Source: Candidatus Liminaster caballi | GTDB lineage: Bacteria > Bacteroidota > Bacteroidia > Bacteroidales > UBA3663 | Direction of reading: 5' to 3' | NCBI GenBank assembly: GCA_018065085.1 | Contig: JAGHUA010000006.1 | Coordinates: forward strand, 18,780-82,779 | DNA length: 64,000 nucleotides | Shown: positions 9,224-17,780 of the stretch, piece by piece | How positions within the stretch are numbered: position 1 is the first letter of the stretch | How the letters are laid out: every line of letters starts with the position of its first letter | Made by a program: the position numbers and the translations under genes | Notes under the pieces: generated by a model | The model's database searches: none | Told to the model about the DNA's origin: nothing | The model's input: only the letters and a program-made list of their open reading frames with translations

Positions 9224-11965
9224 TTAATCGTTAGGCAGTTTTTTCTTCCATTCTTTCTTCTGCGAAGCGTCATAGAGCAACACGCCGTCAATCTGCTGCA
9301 CAACGGCATTCGATGACGAGTTGATCTGACGAGATCGGCTGGTTGACTTACCTGTCAGCCAGTACTCGCGGCTCGTACGGTTGTAGAGGTTTTCTTTCAC
9401 CACGTTGCGTGTATTGCCCAACTGGTCCTTGATGGTCATCGCGGTGTTGTTGGCTGTAACCTCAAGCGAGTAGAAACGCTTGTTCTTTGGGTTCAGTTTT
9501 GATGTCTCATACTTCACGGCATTGACCTTCTCGCCGCCGATATAGATTGAGTTATCCTGGATGTGATAGCGCAGGAAGTCATGGATGATAGCAGCGATGG
9601 TATCCTGTGCCGGAGTTGTCTTGTCCGACATCTCGTCGCCCGTACCGTAAGCCTTGAAGTCGTCCCATGTTGGGAGTAATCCGTCGTCAATAAGCTGCTG
9701 GATTGCGTCGTCTGTAGGCACATACACGGTATAGTTGTAGTTATCGAACAGACGGATGTTCTTGTTGCCGTTATCGCTGTTGACGCAGGCATACTTGGTT
9801 GTAGAACCGGTCTCGCTCGAAAGGAGAGCATCCTTGGTATCGTCCTCTGAGAGGAGGGCATAGAAGAGTTTGCACTTAGAATCCGGCTTGTCAGCCTCAG
9901 CCCTCAGGATCTCGAGTACTGAATGAGATGCTGTCTGAGGGATCTGGTTAAACTCGTTGATACCGTAAGAGATACCGTTGCCCTTCTCGGTCTTGTCATA
10001 GACATCGCCATCCTTAGGAGCATCCTTAACCTCGGTCACGGCACCTGTCTCCATCTGCCAGCCGCCCTGTACGGTAATCGACTTGCCACTGGTCTTGACG
10101 CGGATCACACTGCCGGCCTTGGTCTTGTAGTATTCCTGATCAGGATTGAAGAGGCCGACAACGATAAGGTTGTCGATAAGATCCTGCATACGGTCCTTGA
10201 GAATGTCGCTTGAAGTAGCCGTGATGATCTGTGTCCTGTCCATTACGGTAATTTCGCCAGCCTCATCGACGGTGCAGTCATAGAGATCGGCCCAGATCAT
10301 CTGGGTTTCCTCATCGAAATACACCTCAAACAGAGTCTGGATTGGCTGGCCGAACGTACAAGGGTCGAGATAGCGGAACACCTTCTTGCCAGGAGTGCCG
10401 TCAGATGCAGGCACAGTGTTGTAAGGCAGGAAGAGGCTGAACTTCGACTCCATTGAATTGAGGAACGGACCGAAGTCAAAGTTGTCGATGGCATAGTAGA
10501 TTGCCGACATCTTACTCTGCAGACTGAGGGCAGGATAAACCACCGAACGGTATTCACTCGGAGCAAATACGCTGTTTACGAGATAAACCACGCCGTTGCA
10601 GCCCATATAGCAGCCTGCGATGTCGCCAGGACGCACACCGAGGTCCACCTTTGCATCATCGACGATGGTGTGGAACTTCGAAGGCACAGACTCGACAAAC
10701 GATGGAAGCATGTTGACGCTGAGCAGCTTGGAGAGCGTAAGGGCTGGAATAGAATCCCAGGTCTTATACTCGGTATGGAGGTCAATACCCTCACCGTTCC
10801 ACCAGCGGTCAAGAGCCTCGTCGGTAGGAACAAGCATTGCGCCTGCGTCATACTTCATGTCGTAGCCCATTGAGTTGATCCACATGTACGAGTTGTCGCC
10901 CGGGTTGAATGGCAGGTAGGCAGGAACCTTATCGCCACGTGGAGTCATGTTGAGGTAAGGATGCTTGGTATCGCCATCGAAGAAGTAGTAGCGGAGCACG
11001 TAGAGAGTATCCTCCACCGACTTGTTGTAGAGACGGCGATAGTCGGCCTGCATTGAAGGCTCGGCTGGCCATGCCACACTGAAGCGGTCGAGCAGCTGCG
11101 ACCAGCGCTGTGTCTGAGGGTTGTTGCGGATGATCTCGGCCATGTTAGGGCTCGACTCGATCACATCGCTAACCACATAGATATAACCGTTCTTGCAGGT
11201 CTGCACATCGCTGATGACCTTCTTACCGTTGATCCAAGAGTCTTCAATGCTTGTTGACTCACCGTTGGAAAGGATTTCGAGGTCATTGCCTGTGATCTTG
11301 TTCTTGGCCATGAACTCTGGCAGGAAGTGGATCATAGGAGCTGCTGACGAGCTGCTGACGATATTGATAGGCTTGCCCTTCTCGCGGTGAGCCGACCATG
11401 AGTCGAGGCGCTCCTTGAGGAACGGATTGACAGGCATCTTGTCAACGTCCATGGTTGGGATGGTGTCGAAGATGCTGGCCGAGGTATTGCGGCGCATGCA
11501 GAGACCCGGCTGAGGCGGGTTGCCGTCCACGTTCGACATCAGTTCGAGCAGGTAGGCATTGTTGATCATTGAGTTGTTGAGAAGCATCTTCTTCTGCGAG
11601 AGAGTCAGATCCTCAAAGCGGCGCACGCCCCATGTGTTGGTGCGGAACCAATTCTCATAGGCTTCGTCGGAAGCCACGAACAGCGTTCTTGAACCGGTCT
11701 TTGAGAGGACTGGCTTCAGTTCGAGTTCGTCAATGAGCCGAAGTGTGTACTTGAAGGTCTGATGCTTACCTTCCACCTCGATGCCTTCTTCGAGTCGTTC
11801 GTAGATGGAGTTGCCCAACCAAGCCGGCTGACCGGTCAGGACATCCTTCTCGCACGACTGCAGACAGCTTGCCGCCATCACCAGAGCGCATGGCGCAAGC
11901 AAAAGCCTGGAGACGCGTCTCCACAGCTTTGTCATGTTTCCTTTGGCAAGTTTAGAGTTAGTCAT
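9224..11965 (-). CDS. Large lipoprotein with about four FAS1-like domains
   Basis: This 913-residue protein opens the SusCD operon. The signal has two cysteines, AASC (34) and LQSC (38); the lipid is probably on Cys38, followed by EKD. About four FAS1-like units can be followed: near 45-250 (TLFVASDEAYENWF), 255-460 (AMLVPTDEALDRWW), 470-665 (FSLFLPYNTV) and 670-905 (YTVYVPTDDAIQQL, closing GVLLYDAS). All are diverged. A start at the second Met (residue 11, position 11935) would give a more compact signal peptide. Being first in the operon suggests it is made in quantity. Adhesion or glycan binding is the family-based guess; the partner is unknown. Confidence 0.75.
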   Translation of the reverse strand: MTNSKLAKGNMTKLWRRVSRLLLAPCALVMAASCLQSCEKDVLTGQPAWLGNSIYERLEEGIEVEGKHQTFKYTLRLIDELELKPVLSKTGSRTLFVASDEAYENWFRTNTWGVRRFEDLTLSQKKMLLNNSMINNAYLLELMSNVDGNPPQPGLCMRRNTSASIFDTIPTMDVDKMPVNPFLKERLDSWSAHREKGKPINIVSSSSAAPMIHFLPEFMAKNKITGNDLEILSNGESTSIEDSWINGKKVISDVQTCKNGYIYVVSDVIESSPNMAEIIRNNPQTQRWSQLLDRFSVAWPAEPSMQADYRRLYNKSVEDTLYVLRYYFFDGDTKHPYLNMTPRGDKVPAYLPFNPGDNSYMWINSMGYDMKYDAGAMLVPTDEALDRWWNGEGIDLHTEYKTWDSIPALTLSKLLSVNMLPSFVESVPSKFHTIVDDAKVDLGVRPGDIAGCYMGCNGVVYLVNSVFAPSEYRSVVYPALSLQSKMSAIYYAIDNFDFGPFLNSMESKFSLFLPYNTVPASDGTPGKKVFRYLDPCTFGQPIQTLFEVYFDEETQMIWADLYDCTVDEAGEITVMDRTQIITATSSDILKDRMQDLIDNLIVVGLFNPDQEYYKTKAGSVIRVKTSGKSITVQGGWQMETGAVTEVKDAPKDGDVYDKTEKGNGISYGINEFNQIPQTASHSVLEILRAEADKPDSKCKLFYALLSEDDTKDALLSSETGSTTKYACVNSDNGNKNIRLFDNYNYTVYVPTDDAIQQLIDDGLLPTWDDFKAYGTGDEMSDKTTPAQDTIAAIIHDFLRYHIQDNSIYIGGEKVNAVKYETSKLNPKNKRFYSLEVTANNTAMTIKDQLGNTRNVVKENLYNRTSREYWLTGKSTSRSRQINSSSNAVVQQIDGVLLYDASQKKEWKKKLPND

Positions 11966-12132
11966 AAATGTTGTGTATATTTATTGTATTTTCTTAATCT
12001 TCAGTTTAGGTTGCATTCGCTGCAATTTTGCATTGCCTGTTGTCTGGTGGCAATGACTAAGTTCCATTTTCCCGGTTTTCCTGTGTCATCCGACACGCTA
12101 CGCGCGTGTAATATAATAATGAGTAAAAAAAC

Positions 12133-12171
12133 GGACTTGGGGTGAGCCGCACGAACGGCTCACCCAAGTCC
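12133..12171 (-). terminator. Intrinsic terminator of the 12205-15738 gene
   Basis: An inverted repeat of GGACTTGG plus GTGAGCCG with its complement, interrupted by one bulged G and a 6-base loop. On the minus strand it is followed by a run of seven T. It lies 34 bp past the stop of the minus-strand gene, so it ends that transcript before the FAS1-SusCD operon begins. Confidence 0.88.
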
Positions 12172-12204
12172 ATATTATATAGTTTTTGTATCAGTCATTG
12201 CCAA

Positions 12205-15200
12205 TTACTTAACAATGATCTTGCGTACGATAACGTTACCGCTTGCGGTTGTAGCGCGGAGGATGTTAACGCCCATCTGAGGAGCAGCGATCTTCTGGCC
12301 GTTGATGTTGAAGAACTCAACGTTAGCTACAGAAGTTGCAACTGACTCAATGCCATCGAGCTCCTTCTGGCTATCAGCACCGTAGTATGTAAGAGTCCAG
12401 TTGTCCATGATCATCCAGCAAGAAGTGATCTTGTCTTCCTGCTTCATACCGATGCGGAGCTTGCCATCCTCACCAACCTCAAGGGTGATTGTGTTGAGGT
12501 AGTGACCCTCATCGAAGTAAGCAGCAGCAGAAACCATGTCGTTAGGGATGTAAACGGTGTTGCCCTCGGCATCAGTGTGCTCGAGCTCAGCACCATAGCC
12601 AAGCTTCTCGAGCGATGGATCAGAAGCGAGGAGGGCCACATACTTCTCGTAAACATTCGATGTTGTTACTGCATACATCTTAGCAAGACCATTCTCTTCC
12701 TCTGCTACAGTAGCGAAGTCCTGGTCGGTAGAACCGTTGCGGAAGAATGCGTTAACGCCTACGGTGTATGTACCTGCTGGCAGACCAACGAGATCCTGGT
12801 AGATGTTGTAGGTCTTCTCATAGTACTCAACTGCAAGAGCAGACTTCTGGGTGGCATCGTTACCGAAGTTAGGAGCTACGTCGTATGTCCAGCCGGCGAT
12901 AGAGTTGCCACCCTCGCCATTGTCGAAGCCGCTAGAAGCGATAACGCCTGTTGCGTCGAATGGATTCTCGTCAGAAGCCTCCATCTCAGGAACGCGGCAG
13001 AGAGCTGTCCACTCAGCGATCTTAGCTACAGCCTCCTTAGCGTCAGCGTTGGTCATCTCAGGCATAGCGCTCTCTACTGACTCAACGTATGCGATAGCCT
13101 CAGCCTTGACTGCATCCGGAGCAACAGCATCAGCAGAACCGATGAACTCATAGAAAGCAGAAACAGCCTCAACGAGCTCCTGGAAGAGAGCCTTCGACTC
13201 AGCGATTTCGTCCTCGATCTTGTAGATAGCAGAGAGAACCTCGAACATTGCACGGCCGTTGTCGCTACCGAGAGCCTGCTGGCCCTGAGCGATTGCATCA
13301 GCAACCTTAGCCTTAACGTCAACGCCCATGAGGTCGTCAGCGCTGAGAGTAGCAAGCTTCTCCTCAAGGATTGGACGGATTACGTCAGCATTGAAGCCAC
13401 GGTAGATGAGCTTGAAGCGGGTGAAGATTGCCCAGCTGTCGCCACCGGTGTTGGTGCAACCCTTGACACCGATGCGCATTGGCTCGCCGTCTGATACGAG
13501 ACCGAAAGCAGACATAACGTAAGCACCCTCGTCGAATGCCTGACCTGCAGCACTCATATCGTTTGGATACCAGTAAGTTCCGAGTGGATCAGTATAAGGA
13601 GCGAGGCTGCCTGTTGTGGTGTAGAGCTCACCTGTTGGAACCTGGTAGTCGAATACGTTCATCAAAGGAGACTTAGCGTCGTTGAGGTAAACGTATGCCT
13701 TAGAAGCAGGCTTGGTTGGGAGAGGGTCGCCGAACTCTGGCTCGAAACAGAGCTTCCAAGCGTTCTCGCCACGGAGCTCACGGTAGAAGCCCTGCATTGA
13801 GATCTGATATACACCGGCAGGAGCGCCCTCCTTGATCTGATAGATATCGAAACTTGACTGGTTCCAAGACTCAGCGCACTTGGCAGCAGTGTTGATAACA
13901 GGGTTACCCTGCCAGCCGTCGTTGGTTGTGAAGTTAGGGTTCTTGAGCCACTCTGTGAAGTCGGTATCCTCAGCTACGCAGTTGAGCAGCACGTCAACAA
14001 CCATCTGGTTGATCTCAGCAGCAAGAGCGAGTACATCCTCAGTAGAGAGTTCCTTAGCGTCGAGAACATCCTGAACGTCGAGCTCGAGGTAGTCACCGAG
14101 GTCGTCCTTCATAGGGCCGCTGAGCTTGTCGTTGTTGACAACCTTCTTAGCCTCAGCAACAGCGTTGAGGAGCTCCTTCCAGGCAGCTACGTTGGCATCA
14201 ACCAAGGCAGCAGACTCCTTGATGGCAGCGATGTTAGCCAATACCTGCTCCTGGGTGGTAGCAGTAGCATGTGCTGCAACAACTGCCTTGTATGCCTCAA
14301 CTACAGAACCTGTAACATATTCAATAGAAGAGTAGTCAGCGAGGTTCTGGATGTAGTTGGTCATCCACATCTGATAAGCCTCGCCAGCCTTACCGTAGTA
14401 AGTGAGCTTGAAGTTATCGAAGATTGACCAGTCAGTGCTGCCTACATTCACGTTCTTGTAAACACCGATGTGAGCCTTGCCCTCAGAAACGGCGAAGAGC
14501 ACAACGTTGTCAGCATAGTGGCCAGCCTCGAAGCACTTAACAGCGTCAGCCATGCTGTTTGGCAGGTGATAGGTGAAGTCACCGTCAACAACCACACCGC
14601 CGCCGAGAGTCTCATCACCTGGCTCAATGCCGTAGAAGATGCTGTTTACGTTGGCAGCAACGGTGTCAGCACCTGTAGCAGCCACATTATAAGCATAGAG
14701 ATATGCGCGTGTAGGAACGCCAGCCTTGAACTCAGCGAGAGCGTTCTCGCCCGAACCTGCACGATAGAAGGCGTTAGCCGACAGTGCATACACACCGTTT
14801 GGAAGGCCTTCGATCTCCTGCCATGTGTTGTAGGTCTTGTTGTAGTGCTCAGCGCACTTATCCCTTGTACCACCTGCACCGAATGCAGTACCGCTCCAGC
14901 CGTGGAAGTCGCCGATCTCATCGAATGTGGCGTTGACAATCATTGAAGAGAGGTCAACAGGGTTGCTTACAGAAGCAGAGTTCTCAGCAGCCTCCTTGGC
15001 AGCAGCCTTAACCTTAGCGTCAACAGAAGCGAGAGCATCCTGGAGCTGCTCAAGTGTGCTCTCGGTGTTGTCGAGCACAGCATGCTCAGCAGCGAGGTCG
15101 ATGCCTGGATACTGAGCCTCAGCATCCTCGATGGCAGCCTTGAGCTCCATAGCAGTGTTGTAGCGTGTGATATCCACAGCGAAACCTGCGTAGTCCTCAG

Positions 15201-15738
15201 CCGAAACGCATACCCATACGTCATGGAATGCAGCCTGATTGGTCAGAGTGTCCTCAGCGTTGCTCATGTAGAGACGTGTGTCCTCTGTGTTGCCGTTGTA
15301 GTTGTCAGCCTTACCGAGGTAGTAGCCAGGGAAAGCGTTGTTGGTGAGCTTGAACTGATCGCCCTCAAGAGCCTCAATCACCCAAGCGTCAGCGTTGGCA
15401 CCGTTGTTGTTGTCAACCCAAATGCCGGCAAGACCGTCAACGAAGGTCTTCTTCCATGCATTCTGTGTCTCAACATAGTCGGTGATGCTGATTGTTGTCT
15501 CACCTGTTGAGGTAAGCTTCACCTTGTAGCCCTTGCTTGTGCTTACAGAAGCGCGGGTGTTCCAGTCATTGGCACCGAGGAAGAAAGCTCCGGCACCCAC
15601 ATTGTAAAGATACTGCTCAGTGGCGCCGTCGATGACAGCTGGCGAACTGGCAGGTGCAGTCGGCTTTGTCCACTCACCGGCGAATACAGAACCGGCAAGC
15701 ATCATAGCCGCAGAAACAAGAAGTAATTTTTGTTTCAT
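12205..15738 (-). CDS. Secreted multidomain protein, three repeated domains and T9SS-like C-terminal tail
   Basis: The 1177-residue product has a signal peptide (1-20, ending VFAG). Next is a beta-trefoil-like region (about 40-175, YLYNVGAGAFFLGANDW...) and alanine-rich helices. A domain is then present three times, each with an xFYR core: GLPNGVYALSANAFYR near 325, GAPAGVYQISMQGFYR near 650 and GLPAGTYTVGVNAFFR near 1010. Each is preceded by a stretch of the type NxxFD...GW and a Cys- or Ala-rich turn. The last 75 residues (VEFFNINGQKI...GVNIL...VIVRKIIVK) resemble the sorting tail of type IX secretion cargo. I infer a surface or secreted carbohydrate-binding protein; no catalytic motif is visible. 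It is transcribed alone, with its own terminator. Confidence 0.85.
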   Translation of the reverse strand: MKQKLLLVSAAMMLAGSVFAGEWTKPTAPASSPAVIDGATEQYLYNVGAGAFFLGANDWNTRASVSTSKGYKVKLTSTGETTISITDYVETQNAWKKTFVDGLAGIWVDNNNGANADAWVIEALEGDQFKLTNNAFPGYYLGKADNYNGNTEDTRLYMSNAEDTLTNQAAFHDVWVCVSAEDYAGFAVDITRYNTAMELKAAIEDAEAQYPGIDLAAEHAVLDNTESTLEQLQDALASVDAKVKAAAKEAAENSASVSNPVDLSSMIVNATFDEIGDFHGWSGTAFGAGGTRDKCAEHYNKTYNTWQEIEGLPNGVYALSANAFYRAGSGENALAEFKAGVPTRAYLYAYNVAATGADTVAANVNSIFYGIEPGDETLGGGVVVDGDFTYHLPNSMADAVKCFEAGHYADNVVLFAVSEGKAHIGVYKNVNVGSTDWSIFDNFKLTYYGKAGEAYQMWMTNYIQNLADYSSIEYVTGSVVEAYKAVVAAHATATTQEQVLANIAAIKESAALVDANVAAWKELLNAVAEAKKVVNNDKLSGPMKDDLGDYLELDVQDVLDAKELSTEDVLALAAEINQMVVDVLLNCVAEDTDFTEWLKNPNFTTNDGWQGNPVINTAAKCAESWNQSSFDIYQIKEGAPAGVYQISMQGFYRELRGENAWKLCFEPEFGDPLPTKPASKAYVYLNDAKSPLMNVFDYQVPTGELYTTTGSLAPYTDPLGTYWYPNDMSAAGQAFDEGAYVMSAFGLVSDGEPMRIGVKGCTNTGGDSWAIFTRFKLIYRGFNADVIRPILEEKLATLSADDLMGVDVKAKVADAIAQGQQALGSDNGRAMFEVLSAIYKIEDEIAESKALFQELVEAVSAFYEFIGSADAVAPDAVKAEAIAYVESVESAMPEMTNADAKEAVAKIAEWTALCRVPEMEASDENPFDATGVIASSGFDNGEGGNSIAGWTYDVAPNFGNDATQKSALAVEYYEKTYNIYQDLVGLPAGTYTVGVNAFFRNGSTDQDFATVAEEENGLAKMYAVTTSNVYEKYVALLASDPSLEKLGYGAELEHTDAEGNTVYIPNDMVSAAAYFDEGHYLNTITLEVGEDGKLRIGMKQEDKITSCWMIMDNWTLTYYGADSQKELDGIESVATSVANVEFFNINGQKIAAPQMGVNILRATTASGNVIVRKIIVK

Positions 15739-15810
15739 AGTTGTTAAGATTAAAATTAGGTTATTGTGTTAGGTTTTGTCAGTAATTCAAATGATCAGGG
15801 CATAGAAAAG

Positions 15811-15837
15811 GCAAAAGATAAAATAGGGGCTTAGGTA
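15811..15837 (-). promoter_or_regulatory. Possible promoter of the 12205-15738 gene
   Basis: On the minus strand there is TATCTTTTG (one base longer than the TAnnTTTG -7 form), with CTTG about 18 bases upstream. It lies about 75 bp before the start codon at 15738. The match is imperfect, so this is a weak call. Confidence 0.3.
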
Positions 15838-15915
15838 ACAAGGATTTGCTTAATAATACTGGTAAGGTTCAGGCTCTGACTTTCACATTTATCATCTGTT
15901 GCGCTTTTCAATTTG

Positions 15916-15986
15916 TTGCCCCACCGGGACTCGAACCCAGTCAAACAGAACCAAAATCTGGTGTGCTACCATTACACCATGGGGCA
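15916..15986 (-). tRNA. tRNA-Gln (anticodon TTG)
   Basis: The minus strand folds into a full cloverleaf. The acceptor stem is TGCCCCA/TGGGGCA, the D arm is GTGT-AATGGTA-GCAC, the anticodon arm is CCAGA-TTTTGGT-TCTGT with anticodon TTG, and the T arm is CTGGG-TTCGAGT-CCCGG. The discriminator base is A at 15916. CCA is not encoded. A consensus promoter lies just upstream (16008-16039). Confidence 0.96.
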
Positions 15987-16007
15987 ATCGTTTTTTATTT
16001 GCGAGCG

Positions 16008-16039
16008 CAAAGATACGCTATTTACTGTTTTTCTCCAAA
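16008..16039 (-). promoter_or_regulatory. Promoter of tRNA-Gln
   Basis: On the minus strand TTTG (16036-16039), a 20-base spacer, then TATCTTTG (16008-16015) match the Bacteroidetes housekeeping promoter. The -7 element ends 22 bases before the tRNA 5' end, so transcription should start a short distance upstream of the tRNA. Confidence 0.85.
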
Positions 16040-16161
16040 TTTTATTCTATCTTTTTGTAAAAAATAGGTAAAAAAGACCCTTTTTAGTTAATATTGTACA
16101 AAAATGGGCGAATAATCGGCATCTAAAGCGGTCTCGGTATGGAGAAGAATCAAGCAAAATC

Positions 16162-16306
16162 GCTTCCCAAGTCTTAGTTCTAACCGAGAACATTATTTTG
16201 GTTAGTTCCCAAGTCTTAGTTCTAACCGCCAAACTTTTTTTGGTTAGTTCCGAAGTGTTAGGAAGTCTTCGGAACATTTTTTTTGACTTCCCGACACTTG
16301 GGGGAA
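16162..16306. repeat. Tandem hairpin repeats, about 42-bp period (array 1 of 3)
   Basis: Two close copies of a 42-bp unit (TTCCCAAGTCTTAGTTCTAACC, split here as core TTCCCAAGTCTTAG plus TTCTAACC) are followed by diverged copies. Each carries an inverted repeat and a following T-rich stretch: GGTTAG...CTAACC around the second unit, and a perfect 9-bp stem GTTCCGAAG/CTTCGGAAC at 16247-16275 followed by eight T. The third copy looks like an intrinsic terminator on the plus strand. The units resemble those at 33.5 kb and 58.2-58.5 kb. Confidence 0.8.
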
Positions 16307-16357
16307 TGGATTTAATATCATTGCTGATGACAAAACGAACAGTAGGAGGAGAAAAAT

Positions 16358-16516
16358 ATGGGTAAAATCAAAGATTTTGGAATAAAGATTTGGAGAAAAG
16401 CAAAAAAAATAATACCTTTACACCCCGAAAAAGAGAACTGTCTGAATAAGCTCAGAAGAAACCCGTTTGAACTACTAAGAAATGTCAGAATATCACGTGC
16501 CGGTAATGCTCGATGA
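16358..16516 (+). CDS. Possible small ORF ahead of rsmH (52 residues)
   Basis: An ATG at 16358 is preceded, with a 7-base gap, by AGGAGGA (16344-16350). This is the clearest Shine-Dalgarno sequence I noticed in the window, and such sites are uncommon in Bacteroidota. The frame encodes a very basic 52-residue peptide (MGKIKDFGIKIWRKAKK...) and ends at 16516, overlapping the start of rsmH by 35 bp in another frame. It has no similarity I recognise and is not mraZ. It could be a leader peptide coupled to rsmH, or chance; the A-rich composition makes chance plausible. Confidence 0.25.
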   Translation: MGKIKDFGIKIWRKAKKIIPLHPEKENCLNKLRRNPFELLRNVRISRAGNAR

Positions 16517-17396
16517 ATGTCTGGACGGACTCGCAATCCGCCCCGACGGAGTGTATGTTGACGTAACCTTTGGCGGAGGCGGTCACAGCAGCGCCATACT
16601 CTCCAAACTGAGCGGCAAAGGCCATCTCTACAGCTTCGACCAGGACCCGGATGCCGAACAGAACGCATTTGGCAACACAGAGGGCAAAAAGAACTTCACT
16701 TTCGTGCGCAGTAACTTCCGCTTCCTCAAGAACTGGATGAGATATTACGGTGTGAAGCAGGTTGACGGACTCCTTGCCGACCTCGGCGTGTCGAGCCATC
16801 ACCTTGACGATGCCTCGCGCGGCTTTGCATTCCGTCTGGATGCTCCGCTGGACATGCGCATGAACACCCGAGCCGGCATGACTGCTGCCGATCTGCTCGC
16901 CACATACAGCGAGGAGGACATTGCCCGCGTCCTGTCGCTCTATGGCGAACTGAAGCAGGCGCGACGCATGGCTCAGGCCCTGGTCAAGGCACGACAGCAG
17001 AATCCGGTGGCAACGACAGGCGACCTGCAGCGCATCCTGACTCCGATGATCGACCCTCGTGCACAGAAGAAAGAGCTGGCTCAGGCGTTTCAGGCCCTGC
17101 GCATCGAGGTAAACCACGAGATGCAGGCCCTGGAAGAAATGCTTATGGGCGCTATCGACTGCCTCGCCCCCGGCGGACGACTCGTGGTGATGACCTACCA
17201 CTCGCTGGAGGACCGAATCGTGAAGAATGTAATCCGTTCGGGCCACACCGACGGTAAGATCGAACAGGACTTCTACGGACGTTTGATCGCCCCGCTCAAG
17301 GCCGTCAACAACAAGCCGATCATCGCCTCGGACGACGAGCAGGAAAGCAACCCGCGATCAAGAAGCGCCAAGCTGCGCATCGCCACCAAACTATAA
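16482..17396 (+). CDS. rsmH: 16S rRNA (cytosine1402-N4)-methyltransferase RsmH
   Basis: The 304-residue protein is of normal family length. The SAM-binding start (VPVMLDECLDGL, then YVDVTFGGGGHSS near residue 25) and the RsmH block DGLLADLGVSSHHLD near residue 95 are clear. So is VMTYHSLEDRIVKN near 235. It methylates N4 of C1402 in the decoding centre of 16S rRNA. It is the first recognised gene of the division and cell wall cluster. The start at 16482 overlaps a small upstream frame. ftsL follows after 24 bp. Confidence 0.97.
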   Translation: MSEYHVPVMLDECLDGLAIRPDGVYVDVTFGGGGHSSAILSKLSGKGHLYSFDQDPDAEQNAFGNTEGKKNFTFVRSNFRFLKNWMRYYGVKQVDGLLADLGVSSHHLDDASRGFAFRLDAPLDMRMNTRAGMTAADLLATYSEEDIARVLSLYGELKQARRMAQALVKARQQNPVATTGDLQRILTPMIDPRAQKKELAQAFQALRIEVNHEMQALEEMLMGAIDCLAPGGRLVVMTYHSLEDRIVKNVIRSGHTDGKIEQDFYGRLIAPLKAVNNKPIIASDDEQESNPRSRSAKLRIATKL

Positions 17397-17420
17397 ACCG
17401 AACTCACGCAACAGAAGACT

Positions 17421-17768
17421 ATGGCACTCAAATTAAGCGAACGCCTGGAATCAGTATTCAGTTCGACAAGCTCCGCCCTGTCGGGCAGCTCGTCGCCTTT
17501 CTCGCGCGAGTTCTACCGCAAGCACCTTGGCAAGGTCATCCTGGTGCTGTTCCTGCTCTACAGCTACGTGCAGCTCAGATATGAGTATGAGCAGACCATT
17601 GCCGAGATTGGCGAACTGAAGCGCACCCTGTCAGACGTACGATACACCAGCATCGCCACATGGGGTGAGCTGACCAGCAAGAACAAACCTGAGATTGTGC
17701 GCAGCAAAATCAGCGACAATGCAAAGCTCATCTCGGCCGATGAACCTCCAATCAAGATTGAACCATAA
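17421..17768 (+). CDS. ftsL: FtsL-like division protein
   Basis: The 115-residue product has a cytoplasmic N-terminus rich in Ser (residues 1-35). One membrane segment follows (about 38-55, VILVLFLLYSYVQL), then a short heptad-like periplasmic stretch (YEYEQTIAEIGELKRTL). FtsL sequences are poorly conserved, so the call rests on size, topology and position between rsmH and ftsI. FtsL bridges FtsQ and the FtsW-FtsI synthase at the septum. ftsI begins 12 bp downstream. Confidence 0.85.
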   Translation: MALKLSERLESVFSSTSSALSGSSSPFSREFYRKHLGKVILVLFLLYSYVQLRYEYEQTIAEIGELKRTLSDVRYTSIATWGELTSKNKPEIVRSKISDNAKLISADEPPIKIEP

Positions 17769-17780
17769 GCAGACAGAAAG

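Larger units (their letters stand above)
15987..16481. other. Gene-poor stretch between tRNA-Gln and the division cluster
   Basis: About 495 bp between divergent transcription units. It contains the tRNA promoter (16008-16039), a short array of hairpin repeats (16162-16306), and a small open frame with a strong ribosome binding site (16358-16516). I could not find a convincing TAnnTTTG promoter reading into the division cluster. mraZ, which commonly opens this cluster in other bacteria, is absent here. Confidence 0.7.

Noticed and set aside
16047..16277. Minus-strand frame with repeated RTKTWELT words
   Set aside because: Same cause: it reads through the hairpin repeat array and into the tRNA promoter region.
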